This document shows, one piece after another, positions 8,721 to 17,800 of a DNA stretch of 22,082 nt (position 1 is its first letter; the number at the start of each line of letters is the position of its first letter). The DNA lies in NCBI GenBank assembly GCA_044359525.1, contig JBIKLY010000062.1, positions 1 through 22,082 on the forward strand, read 5' to 3'. The stretch is from CAJBIL01 sp044359525 (GTDB lineage Bacteria; Pseudomonadota; Gammaproteobacteria; Burkholderiales; Rhodocyclaceae). Both the position numbers and the translations under genes were made by a program. The notes under the pieces were generated by a model. That model was not told the origin of the DNA, did not search any database, and was given only the letters and a program-made list of their open reading frames with translations.

Positions 8721-11700
8721 CGCCACAAAAAACCTGATCGCGACTGCGCTCGATCCATCGCGCAGCGTCGTCGTCGAGGCCTGCGCCGGGAGCGGCAAGA
8801 CCTGGCTGCTGGCGTCGCGCATCCTGCGTCTGCTGCTCGCCGGCGTGGCGCCCGGTGAAATTCTGGCGATTACCTTCACGCGCAAGGCGGCGCGCGAGAT
8901 CGAGGAGCGCGTGGTCGACTGGTTGCGTCTGCTGGCCACCGACAGCGAAAATAATGTCACGCAATTTCTTGCCGAGCGTGGCGTGAATGTCGATGCGTCG
9001 ACCCTGCGTGATGCCCGTGCGCTTTACGAGCGCGTCGTCGGCGCACAGCCGGGGCTGGCGGTCAATACCTTTCACGGCTGGTTCCTGCAACTCGTCGCTA
9101 CGGCGCCGCTGTCGGCCAACCTGGCCGGTGCGACGCTGGTCGATTCGGACTCGCGTCTGTTCGACGAATGGTGGCAGTCGTTCGCCGTTGAACTGCAGAA
9201 AGATCCCGATAGCGAATTGAGTTGCAGTTTCGTCTGGCTGCTCGCTGAAGCGGGGCTGGATTCGACGCGGCGACTGGTGCGGCGCGGCTTGAACCGGCGT
9301 GCCGAATGGCTGGCGTTCACCGAAGGACGCGCCGAGCCGCTGGCGCATGTTTTCGACGAGCTGCGCAGTACGCTGGGCGTTGGTGAGCAGGCAAGCGCGC
9401 TGGCTGATTTCTTTGTCGGTGACTGGGCGCTTCAATTCCACGCCTATCTTGGTCTGCTCGAAATGAGCGAGCTGGAAACCGATCGGAAACTCGCTGTCGG
9501 GCTATCGGCAGCACTTGATGTCCGGCAGCACGACGCCTGTTTTTCCGGCTTGTGCGAGGCGCTACTGACCAAAACCGGCACCTTGCGCTCGCGCAAGCCG
9601 TCAAAGGCGCTCGACAAACGTTTTGGTCCCGAGCAGGCGGCGCGTTTTCTCGATCTGCATGCGTATCTGGGCGGGCAAATCCTTGACTGTCTCGCGCTGC
9701 AACTTGAAGAGCGCATCTACGTTTTCAACCAGCACGCCTGTCGTGTGCTGCAGGCTTTCCTCGCGCACGTCGAAGCGTTCAAGGCGGCGCGCCGGCAGAT
9801 CGATTTCGTCGACGCCGAGTGGCGCGTCCTGCAACTGCTGCGCGACGAAGCTACGGCCGCTTTCCTGCAAGCCCGTCTGGATGCGCGTTACAGCCATGTG
9901 CTGCTCGACGAATTCCAGGATACCAACCCGCTGCAGTGGCAGATTCTGCTCGCCTGGCTAGCCGCCTACTCCGACGCGGCGCGGCCCGGCGTGTTTCTGG
10001 TCGGCGATCCGAAGCAGTCGATCTACCGTTTCCGGCGTGCCGAGCCGAAGCTCTTTGCCGCTGCTGCCGACTTCCTGCAGCGCAACTTTGCGGCCGCGCG
10101 CTGCGAGCAGGACAGCACGCGGCGCAACGCACAGCCGATCGTCGACGTGGTCAACGCGCTGTTTCTAGGTGTGCCTGAGTTCGAGCCTTTCCGCGAACAG
10201 CATGCGCTGACCGGCGCCTTGCCGGGGCGCATTGAATTGTTGCCACTCTGCGAGGCGGAGGAAAAATCTGAGTCCACCATTCGCGAAGGCCTGCGCGACC
10301 CGCTGCGCGAGGCCGATAGCGACCCGGTGGACTCGCGCCGTCTTCGCGACGCCGAACGTCTGGCGGAAAAAATCAGCGCGATGGTTGGTGTCTGGCAGAT
10401 CGACGAGCGCGGCAGCGATGGGCAGAATATCCGCCGTCCGTTGCGCTACGGCGACATCATGTTGCTGACACGCAGTCGCGGAAAACTCGCCGAGTACGAA
10501 CGCGCGCTCGGCGCCGCCGGCATCCCTTTTGCCGCCGCCTCGCGGGGCGGCTTGCTCGCGACGCTTGAAGCGTGCGACGTGGTGGCGCTGCTCGAATTTC
10601 TCGTTACCCCGGTGGCTGATCTGGCCCTCGCGCAGACCTTGCGCTCGCCAGTTTTTGCCTGCAGCGACGACGAACTGTTGCGGCTCGCCGCGCGTACCGA
10701 AGCCAACTGGTGGCCGCGTCTGCAGGCACTGGCGGCCGCCGGTGACGCGCCGCCCCGACTGGCGCGTGCCGCACGCCTGCTTGATGGCTGGCTGGTTGCC
10801 GCCGATTGCCTGCCTGCGCACGATCTGCTCGACCGCATCTACCATCAGGGCGAGGTGCTGGCGCGCTACCGGCTGGCGGTGCCTGCCGCTTCCCGTGCCG
10901 GCGTCGATGCCAATCTGCGCGCACTGCTCCTGCTGGCGCTGGATCTCGATGGCGGCCGCTACCCGAGCTTGCCGCGCTTCATCGACGAGTTGCGCGAGCT
11001 GCGCGAAGCCGACAGCAACGACGCACCGGATGAAGGCGCGATCGACAGCGACGGTGCCGATGAAACGATAAAGCTAGCCGCCGGCCGCGTGCGTATTCTC
11101 ACCATTCACGGCGCCAAGGGGCTGGAGGCGCCGGTCGTCTGGTTGCTCGACGCCAACGCCGCGCCGCGCGCGGCTGAAGCCTGGGATGTGCTGGTCGATT
11201 GGCCCGCAGACGCATCGGCGCCGCAGCATTTCTCGTTCTATGGCCGTATGAACGAGCGTGGCGCTGCCCGTCAGCCGCTATTCGATGCGGAGAGCGTAGC
11301 TGCGGTACGTGAGGAACTGAACCTGCTCTATGTTGCCATCACGCGCGCACGCCAGGTGTTCATCGCCAGCGGCATCGCAGGCGAACGCGACAACGAAAAA
11401 ACGCCGTATCGCCGGCTTGAGGCTGCGCTGCAGAAGCTTGGTGGCGGCTTGCAGCATGGCGCTGACTTGCCGCAATGTGCCGCGCTGCCCGTTGCATTGC
11501 CTCCCTCCACGCCGGTGAGTGACGTAGCGCCGCTGCCGCAGGTCGGCGAGCGCCGCAGTGCGCCCGATGCCGGCGAGCGCTTCGGCATCCTGTTGCACGC
11601 CCTGCTGGAGCGGCGTACCGGTAAGGCAAGCGCCGATGGCTGGTGGCGCGCGCTGGGGTTCGACGATGCCGAGTATCAGCGTGTGCTGCCGCGAGTTGAG

Positions 11701-12009
11701 CAGCTACTCGCCGCACCGGCGCTGCAGCGTTTCTTCGATCCGGCGCTGTTCCACCGGGCCTGGAATGAGGCCGATATTTCTGCCAGCGACGGTACGCTGC
11801 GCCGCATCGACCGCCTGGTCGAATTCAAGCAACCCGACGACGCGCTGTGGGTACTCGATTACAAGAGTTCAGGCGGCGATACCGCGCGTCTTGAAGCGTA
11901 TCAGGCGCAGGTGGCTGACTATTGTCGTGCCGTAGCAGCCGTTTTTCCCAAGCGCGCGGTGCGTGGTGCGCTGATTTTTGCCGATACGACATTGCTGGAA
12001 GTGCGCTGA
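8713..12009 (+). CDS. AddA-like UvrD/Rep-family helicase with C-terminal RecB nuclease
   Basis: From the ATG at 8713 the product has 1098 residues. The superfamily 1 helicase motifs are in order: Walker A AGSGKT (25-30), ITFTRKAAREI, motif II LLDEFQD (D399-D403), motif III GDPKQSIYRFR (431-441), LTIHGAKGLE and YVAITRAR. The C-terminal nuclease has FGILLHALLE (H962), RRIDRLVE (D1033) and LDYKS (D1049, K1051). This is the AddA layout: a 3'-5' motor that unwinds broken ends and a nuclease that trims them, giving RecA a substrate. It overlaps the AddB-like gene by 8 bp (ATGTCTGA), implying translational coupling and a complex. I reject a start at 8623, which would extend the protein into the upstream gene with non-family sequence. 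No recBCD genes are visible here. Confidence 0.92.
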   Translation: MSDATKNLIATALDPSRSVVVEACAGSGKTWLLASRILRLLLAGVAPGEILAITFTRKAAREIEERVVDWLRLLATDSENNVTQFLAERGVNVDASTLRDARALYERVVGAQPGLAVNTFHGWFLQLVATAPLSANLAGATLVDSDSRLFDEWWQSFAVELQKDPDSELSCSFVWLLAEAGLDSTRRLVRRGLNRRAEWLAFTEGRAEPLAHVFDELRSTLGVGEQASALADFFVGDWALQFHAYLGLLEMSELETDRKLAVGLSAALDVRQHDACFSGLCEALLTKTGTLRSRKPSKALDKRFGPEQAARFLDLHAYLGGQILDCLALQLEERIYVFNQHACRVLQAFLAHVEAFKAARRQIDFVDAEWRVLQLLRDEATAAFLQARLDARYSHVLLDEFQDTNPLQWQILLAWLAAYSDAARPGVFLVGDPKQSIYRFRRAEPKLFAAAADFLQRNFAAARCEQDSTRRNAQPIVDVVNALFLGVPEFEPFREQHALTGALPGRIELLPLCEAEEKSESTIREGLRDPLREADSDPVDSRRLRDAERLAEKISAMVGVWQIDERGSDGQNIRRPLRYGDIMLLTRSRGKLAEYERALGAAGIPFAAASRGGLLATLEACDVVALLEFLVTPVADLALAQTLRSPVFACSDDELLRLAARTEANWWPRLQALAAAGDAPPRLARAARLLDGWLVAADCLPAHDLLDRIYHQGEVLARYRLAVPAASRAGVDANLRALLLLALDLDGGRYPSLPRFIDELRELREADSNDAPDEGAIDSDGADETIKLAAGRVRILTIHGAKGLEAPVVWLLDANAAPRAAEAWDVLVDWPADASAPQHFSFYGRMNERGAARQPLFDAESVAAVREELNLLYVAITRARQVFIASGIAGERDNEKTPYRRLEAALQKLGGGLQHGADLPQCAALPVALPPSTPVSDVAPLPQVGERRSAPDAGERFGILLHALLERRTGKASADGWWRALGFDDAEYQRVLPRVEQLLAAPALQRFFDPALFHRAWNEADISASDGTLRRIDRLVEFKQPDDALWVLDYKSSGGDTARLEAYQAQVADYCRAVAAVFPKRAVRGALIFADTTLLEVR

Positions 12010-12065
12010 TTCCTGCCTGAAAACGGCTATGCCCGGCAGCTATTCTCGTAGCGAGTATCCGCATT

Positions 12066-13655
12066 TCATGGCGGACTGGCGCGCGGCAATACAACCGTGA
12101 TCGCTGTCGTATTCGCTTCATCGGAGACGTCGAGTTCGATCTGACCGGCTTGCGCTTCGGTGAGCAGTTTCGCTGAATAGGTACCAAGCCCCGTACCGCC
12201 GTTCTTGTCTTTGGTGACGAATTTATCAAAGAACTGTTGCCGAATTTCAGCTGGTACAGCACCCTGGTTAATTATCTTGATCCGCAATGGCGCCTGATCA
12301 CAAAGTGTGATTGATACCTTGCTATTTTCCGGGGCGGCCTCGCAGGCATTCTTCACCAGATTGTGGAACAGCGAATAGCAGAGCATGGTATCGCCCATTG
12401 CCTGCGGCGCACCGGCAGTTTTCTCTGGCAGGCTGGCATCGACCGAAACCGTGACGTGCTTTTCGCTGAATGCGATATTCAAAATCCCGGCAATACGGTG
12501 CAGGATGTCACAGACAGGTACCGGCTTGGGGTCGAGCTTGAAGCGACCTGTCTCGATCTTGAAAAGCTCCGATGACAGATTGATCATGTTCATGACCTGC
12601 AGCGCGGTCTCTTCAATCATACGCAGGCGCCCGGTCAGTTCGTCGCGCTCGATCGTGTTGTCGTCGATCAGTGTCTGCACCAGGCCGATAACGCCAGCCA
12701 GTGGTGCTTTCAGATCGTGGCGGGTGATCTGTTCGACATCTTCACGCAGACGGGCTGTTTCCAGCATGCCATCGTAGTCTGCCTGTGCTTGCTTGCGCAG
12801 CGCGACATAACGCATGAAGTTGCGCACACGTGGCTTGAGAATGTTGGGGTCGATCGGTTTCGTAACGAAATCCACGGCACCCAGCTCCAGGCCCCGCAGA
12901 CGTGCATCGTCTCCGGCCATCGCGGTGACGAAAATTACCGGAATAGTTTCGGCATTGGGGTGCTCGCGCATGCGTCGTGCGACCTCGAAACCGTCCATTC
13001 CGGGCATCATGATGTCGAGCAGAACGAGGTCGGGCGGATCGTCCGAGCAGCACATCTCAAGCGCCCGTTCGCCATTGGTCGCAACACGGACGAGGTAGTC
13101 CTTGGCAAACAGGTGGGTAAGCAGCTGCAGGTTATCCGGTGTGTCATCGACGATCAGGATTGCCGGCGGGCGGACTTCGCTCCGGGCGCGCGTCTCATTG
13201 CTGAGGCTGGCGACCGGGCGGGCGAGCGCGGCGGCATCCTGTGGCGTGTCGATCGCCATCGGTTTGCGCGGTTTCCAGGTCAGCGCCTTTTCAATGCGCG
13301 TGGCGAGGTGGTTGGCGGTATAGGGCTTGACGATCAGGTCGCTGACGCCACAGGCAATTGCCTCGGCGACGCGTTCGCGGGCGGCTTCGGCTGTGATCAT
13401 GAGAAAAGGTAGAGCATAGTGCTTCGCGTCGGCGCGTATGGCCTTGAGCAGGGAAAGCCCGGACATCACCGGCATGTTCCAGTCCGACAGCACGACGTCG
13501 ACGCGCCGGGTGCCGAGAATGCGCAGTGCTTCGGCACCATTGTTTGCCGTAATGACCTGATCCACCCCCAGCGAACGAAGTTGTGCTTCGCTTACCTTGC
13601 GCATGCTCTCGAAGTCGTCGACGATCAGGAAGACCGTATTTTTTGACAGTTTCAT
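12066..13655 (-). CDS. Receiver-receiver-histidine kinase hybrid
   Basis: The 529-residue protein has no membrane segment. Receiver 1 (residues ~8-125) has D13/D14, phospho-site D58 and K110. Receiver 2 (~165-282) has D170/D171, D214 and K266. A coiled linker leads to HisKA with ITRHDLKAPLAG (H313), then an HATPase with the N-box HNLVKNA (N436), an F-box-like FFDKF and the G-box GGTGLGTYS (486-494). The G1 box reads INQGAVP (N463), not the standard DxGxG, a variant I recall from kinases fused behind receivers. It is thus controlled by phosphorylation of its own receivers rather than by a sensor. Its ATG overlaps the stop of the HD-GYP gene by 4 bp (ATGA). It converges with the AddA-like gene; no intrinsic terminator lies in the 56-base gap. 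Confidence 0.92.
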   Translation of the reverse strand: MKLSKNTVFLIVDDFESMRKVSEAQLRSLGVDQVITANNGAEALRILGTRRVDVVLSDWNMPVMSGLSLLKAIRADAKHYALPFLMITAEAARERVAEAIACGVSDLIVKPYTANHLATRIEKALTWKPRKPMAIDTPQDAAALARPVASLSNETRARSEVRPPAILIVDDTPDNLQLLTHLFAKDYLVRVATNGERALEMCCSDDPPDLVLLDIMMPGMDGFEVARRMREHPNAETIPVIFVTAMAGDDARLRGLELGAVDFVTKPIDPNILKPRVRNFMRYVALRKQAQADYDGMLETARLREDVEQITRHDLKAPLAGVIGLVQTLIDDNTIERDELTGRLRMIEETALQVMNMINLSSELFKIETGRFKLDPKPVPVCDILHRIAGILNIAFSEKHVTVSVDASLPEKTAGAPQAMGDTMLCYSLFHNLVKNACEAAPENSKVSITLCDQAPLRIKIINQGAVPAEIRQQFFDKFVTKDKNGGTGLGTYSAKLLTEAQAGQIELDVSDEANTTAITVVLPRASPP

Positions 13656-14821
13656 GAATTGATTTCCGCTGGTTCGGTGATGGCGCCGGACAGGTACTCG
13701 TGCTTCTTCGATAGATCCTTGTCTGAATCGACATAGCGTGCCGCAATTGCCAGGAATTCACTCTCAAGTTCGATGAAAGCTTCGACGATGTCCGGGTCGA
13801 AATGGGAAGCCGCGCCCTCGCGGATGATCCGGGCGGCCTTTTGCGGCGGCATGGCGTCTTTGTAGATGCGTCGGCTGATCATCGCGTCGTAGACGTCGGC
13901 CAAAGCCATCAGACGCGCAGAAATCGGGATGTCGTCACCGGACAGTCCTTGCGGGTAGCCGCTGCCATCCCACTTTTCGTGATGTGAGAGCGCAATTTCC
14001 TTGGCCGTACTGAGAAATTCGACGTTGGTGTTGAGTGAGCGTTCGGCTTGTTCGATGGCGTCATAACCGAGCGTGGTGTGGCGTTTCATGATTTCGAATT
14101 CGCCTGCTTCGAAGCCGCCGGGTTTGAGCAGGATGCGGTCGGGGATGCCAACCTTGCCAATGTCGTGGAGCGGTGCGGATTTGAACAGGATGTCGATATT
14201 GTGTTCGGTCAGATAGTGCGAGAAGCGGGGATGGTTCTGCAGTTCTTCTGCCAGGATCCTGACGTAATGCTGGGTTCGACGGATATGGTTGCCGGTGTCG
14301 TTGTCACGTGTTTCGGCAAGCGAGGCCATCGCCAGAATGGTCACGTCCTGGATCGCCGCGAGCTCGCAGGTGCGCTTGGCGACTTCGCCTTCAAGATAAT
14401 CATTCTTGTCGCGCAGGAAATCGGCGGCTGCCTTCTGTGCCAGATGTGTTTTGACGCGTGCCATCACGATCGGTGGGCTGATTGGCTTCGAGATATAGTC
14501 GGCGGCGCCGAGCTCGAAGCCTTTTTTTTCGTCTTCCATCTCGGTCTTCGCGGTCAGGAAGATCACGGGAATGCTGCACATTTTCGGGTCGGCCTTGAGT
14601 CGCCGGCAAACCTCGTAGCCGTCCATTTCCGGCATCATGACATCAAGCAGAATCAGGTCAGGCGGGTTGCCAACGGCGGCGACCCGGAGCGCCCGCTCAC
14701 CGCTGTTGGCCACCCGTACGTTGTAAGCATCCTTGAGCAACAGGCTCATCAGGGACAGGTTGTCGGACGTGTCATCAACCACCAGAACGGTGGGCTTTTC
14801 GGCAGAAACAGGTATGGACAT
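13652..14821 (-). CDS. Response regulator with HD-GYP domain (predicted c-di-GMP phosphodiesterase)
   Basis: The 389-residue product has a receiver (residues ~11-127; D16/D17, phospho-site D60, K112), a short helix, and an HD-GYP domain. The metal and signature residues are intact: LHDIGKVGIPD (H219, D220), KRHTTLG (H248) and HHEKWDGSGYP (280-290). Such RpfG-like proteins hydrolyse cyclic di-GMP when the receiver is phosphorylated, lowering the second messenger and usually favouring motility over biofilm. It lies directly downstream of the giant hybrid kinase, with its Shine-Dalgarno in that gene's stop codon, and overlaps the next kinase gene by 4 bp. The most likely phosphodonor is the HPt domain of the neighbouring kinase; this is an inference from context. 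Confidence 0.95.
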   Translation of the reverse strand: MSIPVSAEKPTVLVVDDTSDNLSLMSLLLKDAYNVRVANSGERALRVAAVGNPPDLILLDVMMPEMDGYEVCRRLKADPKMCSIPVIFLTAKTEMEDEKKGFELGAADYISKPISPPIVMARVKTHLAQKAAADFLRDKNDYLEGEVAKRTCELAAIQDVTILAMASLAETRDNDTGNHIRRTQHYVRILAEELQNHPRFSHYLTEHNIDILFKSAPLHDIGKVGIPDRILLKPGGFEAGEFEIMKRHTTLGYDAIEQAERSLNTNVEFLSTAKEIALSHHEKWDGSGYPQGLSGDDIPISARLMALADVYDAMISRRIYKDAMPPQKAARIIREGAASHFDPDIVEAFIELESEFLAIAARYVDSDKDLSKKHEYLSGAITEPAEINS

Positions 14822-14827
14822 GGATAT

Positions 14828-14832
14828 TCCTC
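14828..14832 (-). promoter_or_regulatory. Ribosome-binding site overlapping upstream stop codon
   Basis: GAGGA, six bases before the HD-GYP ATG at 14821, shares bases with the TGA stop (14831-14833) of the hybrid kinase gene. This supports the chosen start and coupling of the two genes. Confidence 0.8.
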
Positions 14833-17800
14833 AATCAGAAGTCGAGACCGCATTCCTCAGCAACGTCAGCGCCTCTTCGAAATCGAAAGACTGAATGGCG
14901 TGGTCGATGGCAGGATAGTCTTTCGGGTAGGCGGCGCTGAACATGCCGGCGTTGTTTTCAAGAAGGTCTTTGGCCTGCGAATCGCCGTAGGCAAGCAAGG
15001 CATCGAGTTGCTCGGTCAGTGCGCGTACTTGCGCCGGGTCGATGGTTGCAGCCGGCGCTTTGTTTCCCGAGGTGCTGTTTTTTGCGCTGCCCAGAACGTT
15101 CAAACCTGCAATGACCAGATCAAGCTCGGCCGTTGTCCTGTCAAGCAGCGGGCCGGTTTGCGTTGCAGAAGCACTTTTGGCGCAGGCTTCTTCCAGCTCA
15201 CCGGCGGTTGCGTGTAGATTCCATGCGCCGATGGTGCCGGCTGCGCCTTTCAGGGTGTGCGCGAGTCGTTCCGGCGCTGTTACATCGGCACCTGTACAGG
15301 CGGCGCTAAAGTCTTGCGCGAAATTGCGCTGGCTGTCGCGGAAACAAATCAGCAGCGAGCGGAAGAACGCTTCGTCGCCCATGGTGCGCGAACGCCCCGC
15401 GGCCATGTCAATGCCCGGCAAGGCATCCGGCATCGTCGTTTCGGCGGGCGGTTGCGGGGGGGCGGCAGTTGAAGTTCGGTCGCTCGGGTGGCTCGGGATG
15501 ATCCATTTTGCGAGCGTCACAAACATTTCGCCGACATTGATCGGTTTGGATATGTGGTCCACCATGCCGGCGGCAATGACTTTTTCGCGATCGCCGGCCA
15601 TCGCATTGGCGGTCATGGCGATGATCGGCAGATGCAAGAAAGCCGGGTTTTTGCGCAGTTCTCGCGTTGCGGTATAGCCGTCCATCACCGGCATCTGGCA
15701 ATCCATCAACACGCCGTCAAAATCCGCATCGCGCGCCAGAATGTCGAGTGCCTCCTGACCGTTGATGGCGATTTCGATCGACATGCCGGCGTTGCGCAGC
15801 AGTTCAAGCGCCAGTTCCTGGTTCAGCTCGTTGTCCTCAACCAGCAGAACGCGGGCTCCGGCGAGTTTTTCCATCGCTTTGTCATGATTGACGGCCTTTT
15901 GCTGGCTACGTCCTTCGCTGACGAAGCCTTTGTCCAGCGCCTCGCCTATGGCGTCAATCAGCGTTGATGCCGTGACCGGCTTGGTCAGTACGGATTTCAG
16001 TCCGACACCATTTCGCTCCGCCGAAATCATGGCCTCCTGACGGCCGTAGGCGGTAAGCATGATGACCGAGGGAAGGTCAATACGGAGTTCTTCCTGCAGT
16101 TGCCGAACGGCCTCGATGCCATCCATGACCGGCATCTTCCAGTCGATGAGGAGAAGGTCGTAGGGGGTGCCGGTTTTTTTTGCCTCAGCGATTTTCGCCA
16201 GTGCCTGCGCGCCGTTGACCACGGAATCTGCTTCCAGCCCCAGATTGCGCACCATGCCCAGAATGATCTCGCGAGCCGATGCGTTGTCATCGGCGACCAG
16301 TACCCGCAAACCACGCAGTTTCTCGCGCTCGGCGGTGCGGCGCGGGGCTGCTTCGGCTTGTGTGCCAAAGCGGGCGGTGAAATGGAAAGTTGATCCCTGG
16401 CCGGCTGCGCTCTCAACCCAGATGCGGCCATCCATCAATTCAACGAGATTCTTCGAGATGGCCAGTCCCAGCCCGGTGCCGCCGTATTTTCGCGTGGTTG
16501 AACTATCAGCCTGGCTGAACGACTGGAACATCCTGCTGCATTGTTCGGGTGTTATGCCGATGCCCGAGTCTTTTATCCAGAAGTGCAGCTCGACGCCACA
16601 ATCGTCTTCACGCACTCTTTCAATGCCAAAAACAATCTCGCCGTTGTCGGTGAACTTGACCGCATTGTTGCCCAGATTTACCAGTACTTGCCCCAGCCGC
16701 AACGGGTCGCCAAGTAGTGGGAAGGCAATGTCCTGTTCAACGTTGAACAGAAGTTCCAGTCCTTTTTCCTCGGCCTTGATACCGACCAGATTGGCCAGGT
16801 TGTCCATCACGTCACCAAGCCGGAAGCCGATTTTCTCCATGGACATCTTGCCGGCCTCGATTTTGGAGAAATCGAGAATGTCGTTGATGATGCCGAGCAG
16901 ATTTTCGGCTGCACGATTTACCTTTTCGATGTAGTTACGCTGCTGCTTGTCGAGGCCGGTATTCAAGGCGAGATGCGACATGCCGATGATTGCGTTCATC
17001 GGCGTACGGATTTCATGGCTCATGTTGGCGAGAAAATCGCTCTTCGCCTTGGTCGCTTCCTCGGCCACCCGTCGCGCTTCGTCGGCCGCCCGTTCTGCCG
17101 CCTTGCGTTCGGCGATATCGGCAAAAACAAAAACGGCAGACCGTTCATAGCCGGCGATGTGAATGCCTTGTGCAGAAACCTTGGCGACGAATTGCGAGCC
17201 GTCTTTTTTCGGGAATGTCCATTCGACGTGCGCATCCTTGCCGGCGCTCAGCAGCCCGCCAATCGTTTCGCCGAAGGCACGGTAGTTTTCAGGAGATTCA
17301 AAGATGGTGACGCCGGGTTGTCCAACCAGCTCATCTACGTTATAGCCCAGGTATTCGGAGAAGCACTTGTTGGCTCTCAGGATGACGCCGTCTCCTGTGT
17401 AGATGATGCCGTTTGGTGCGTTTTCGAAAATGGCCTGCTGTTCTTCCAGCAGCTTTCTGATTTCGATCTGTTGGCTTCCGATTTCTTCACGCGCCAGCCT
17501 TTTTTCAGTAATGTCGTCGAGGGTGAATTGGAGCAGGCGTTTGCCGCCGAAGTTGAATGCCATCAGGTGCACCTCGGCGTCCCAGATCTCACCATTGGCA
17601 CGCTGATGCCGCCACTCGAAGACGGCGCTTCCCTTTTTGAAAGTGCTGCGCGCAAGACGTTGTCCCGCCGTCTTGCTGTCGGTGCCGTCATATTGAACAG
17701 GCGCTGAAAAGTGGAGTGGCGTCTTGCCCAGAATGTCTTCCCGTGACGAATGCCCGTAGATGCTTATTGCTGCCGGGTTGCAGTCGATGAAGCCGGCTTC

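Noticed and set aside
7284..8960. 558-codon open frame on the minus strand
   Set aside because: It is antisense to the AddB-like gene and the start of the AddA-like gene, and shows no recognisable domain.
14048..15217. 389-codon open frame on the plus strand
   Set aside because: It is antisense to the HD-GYP gene and the HPt end of the hybrid kinase, both with intact motifs.
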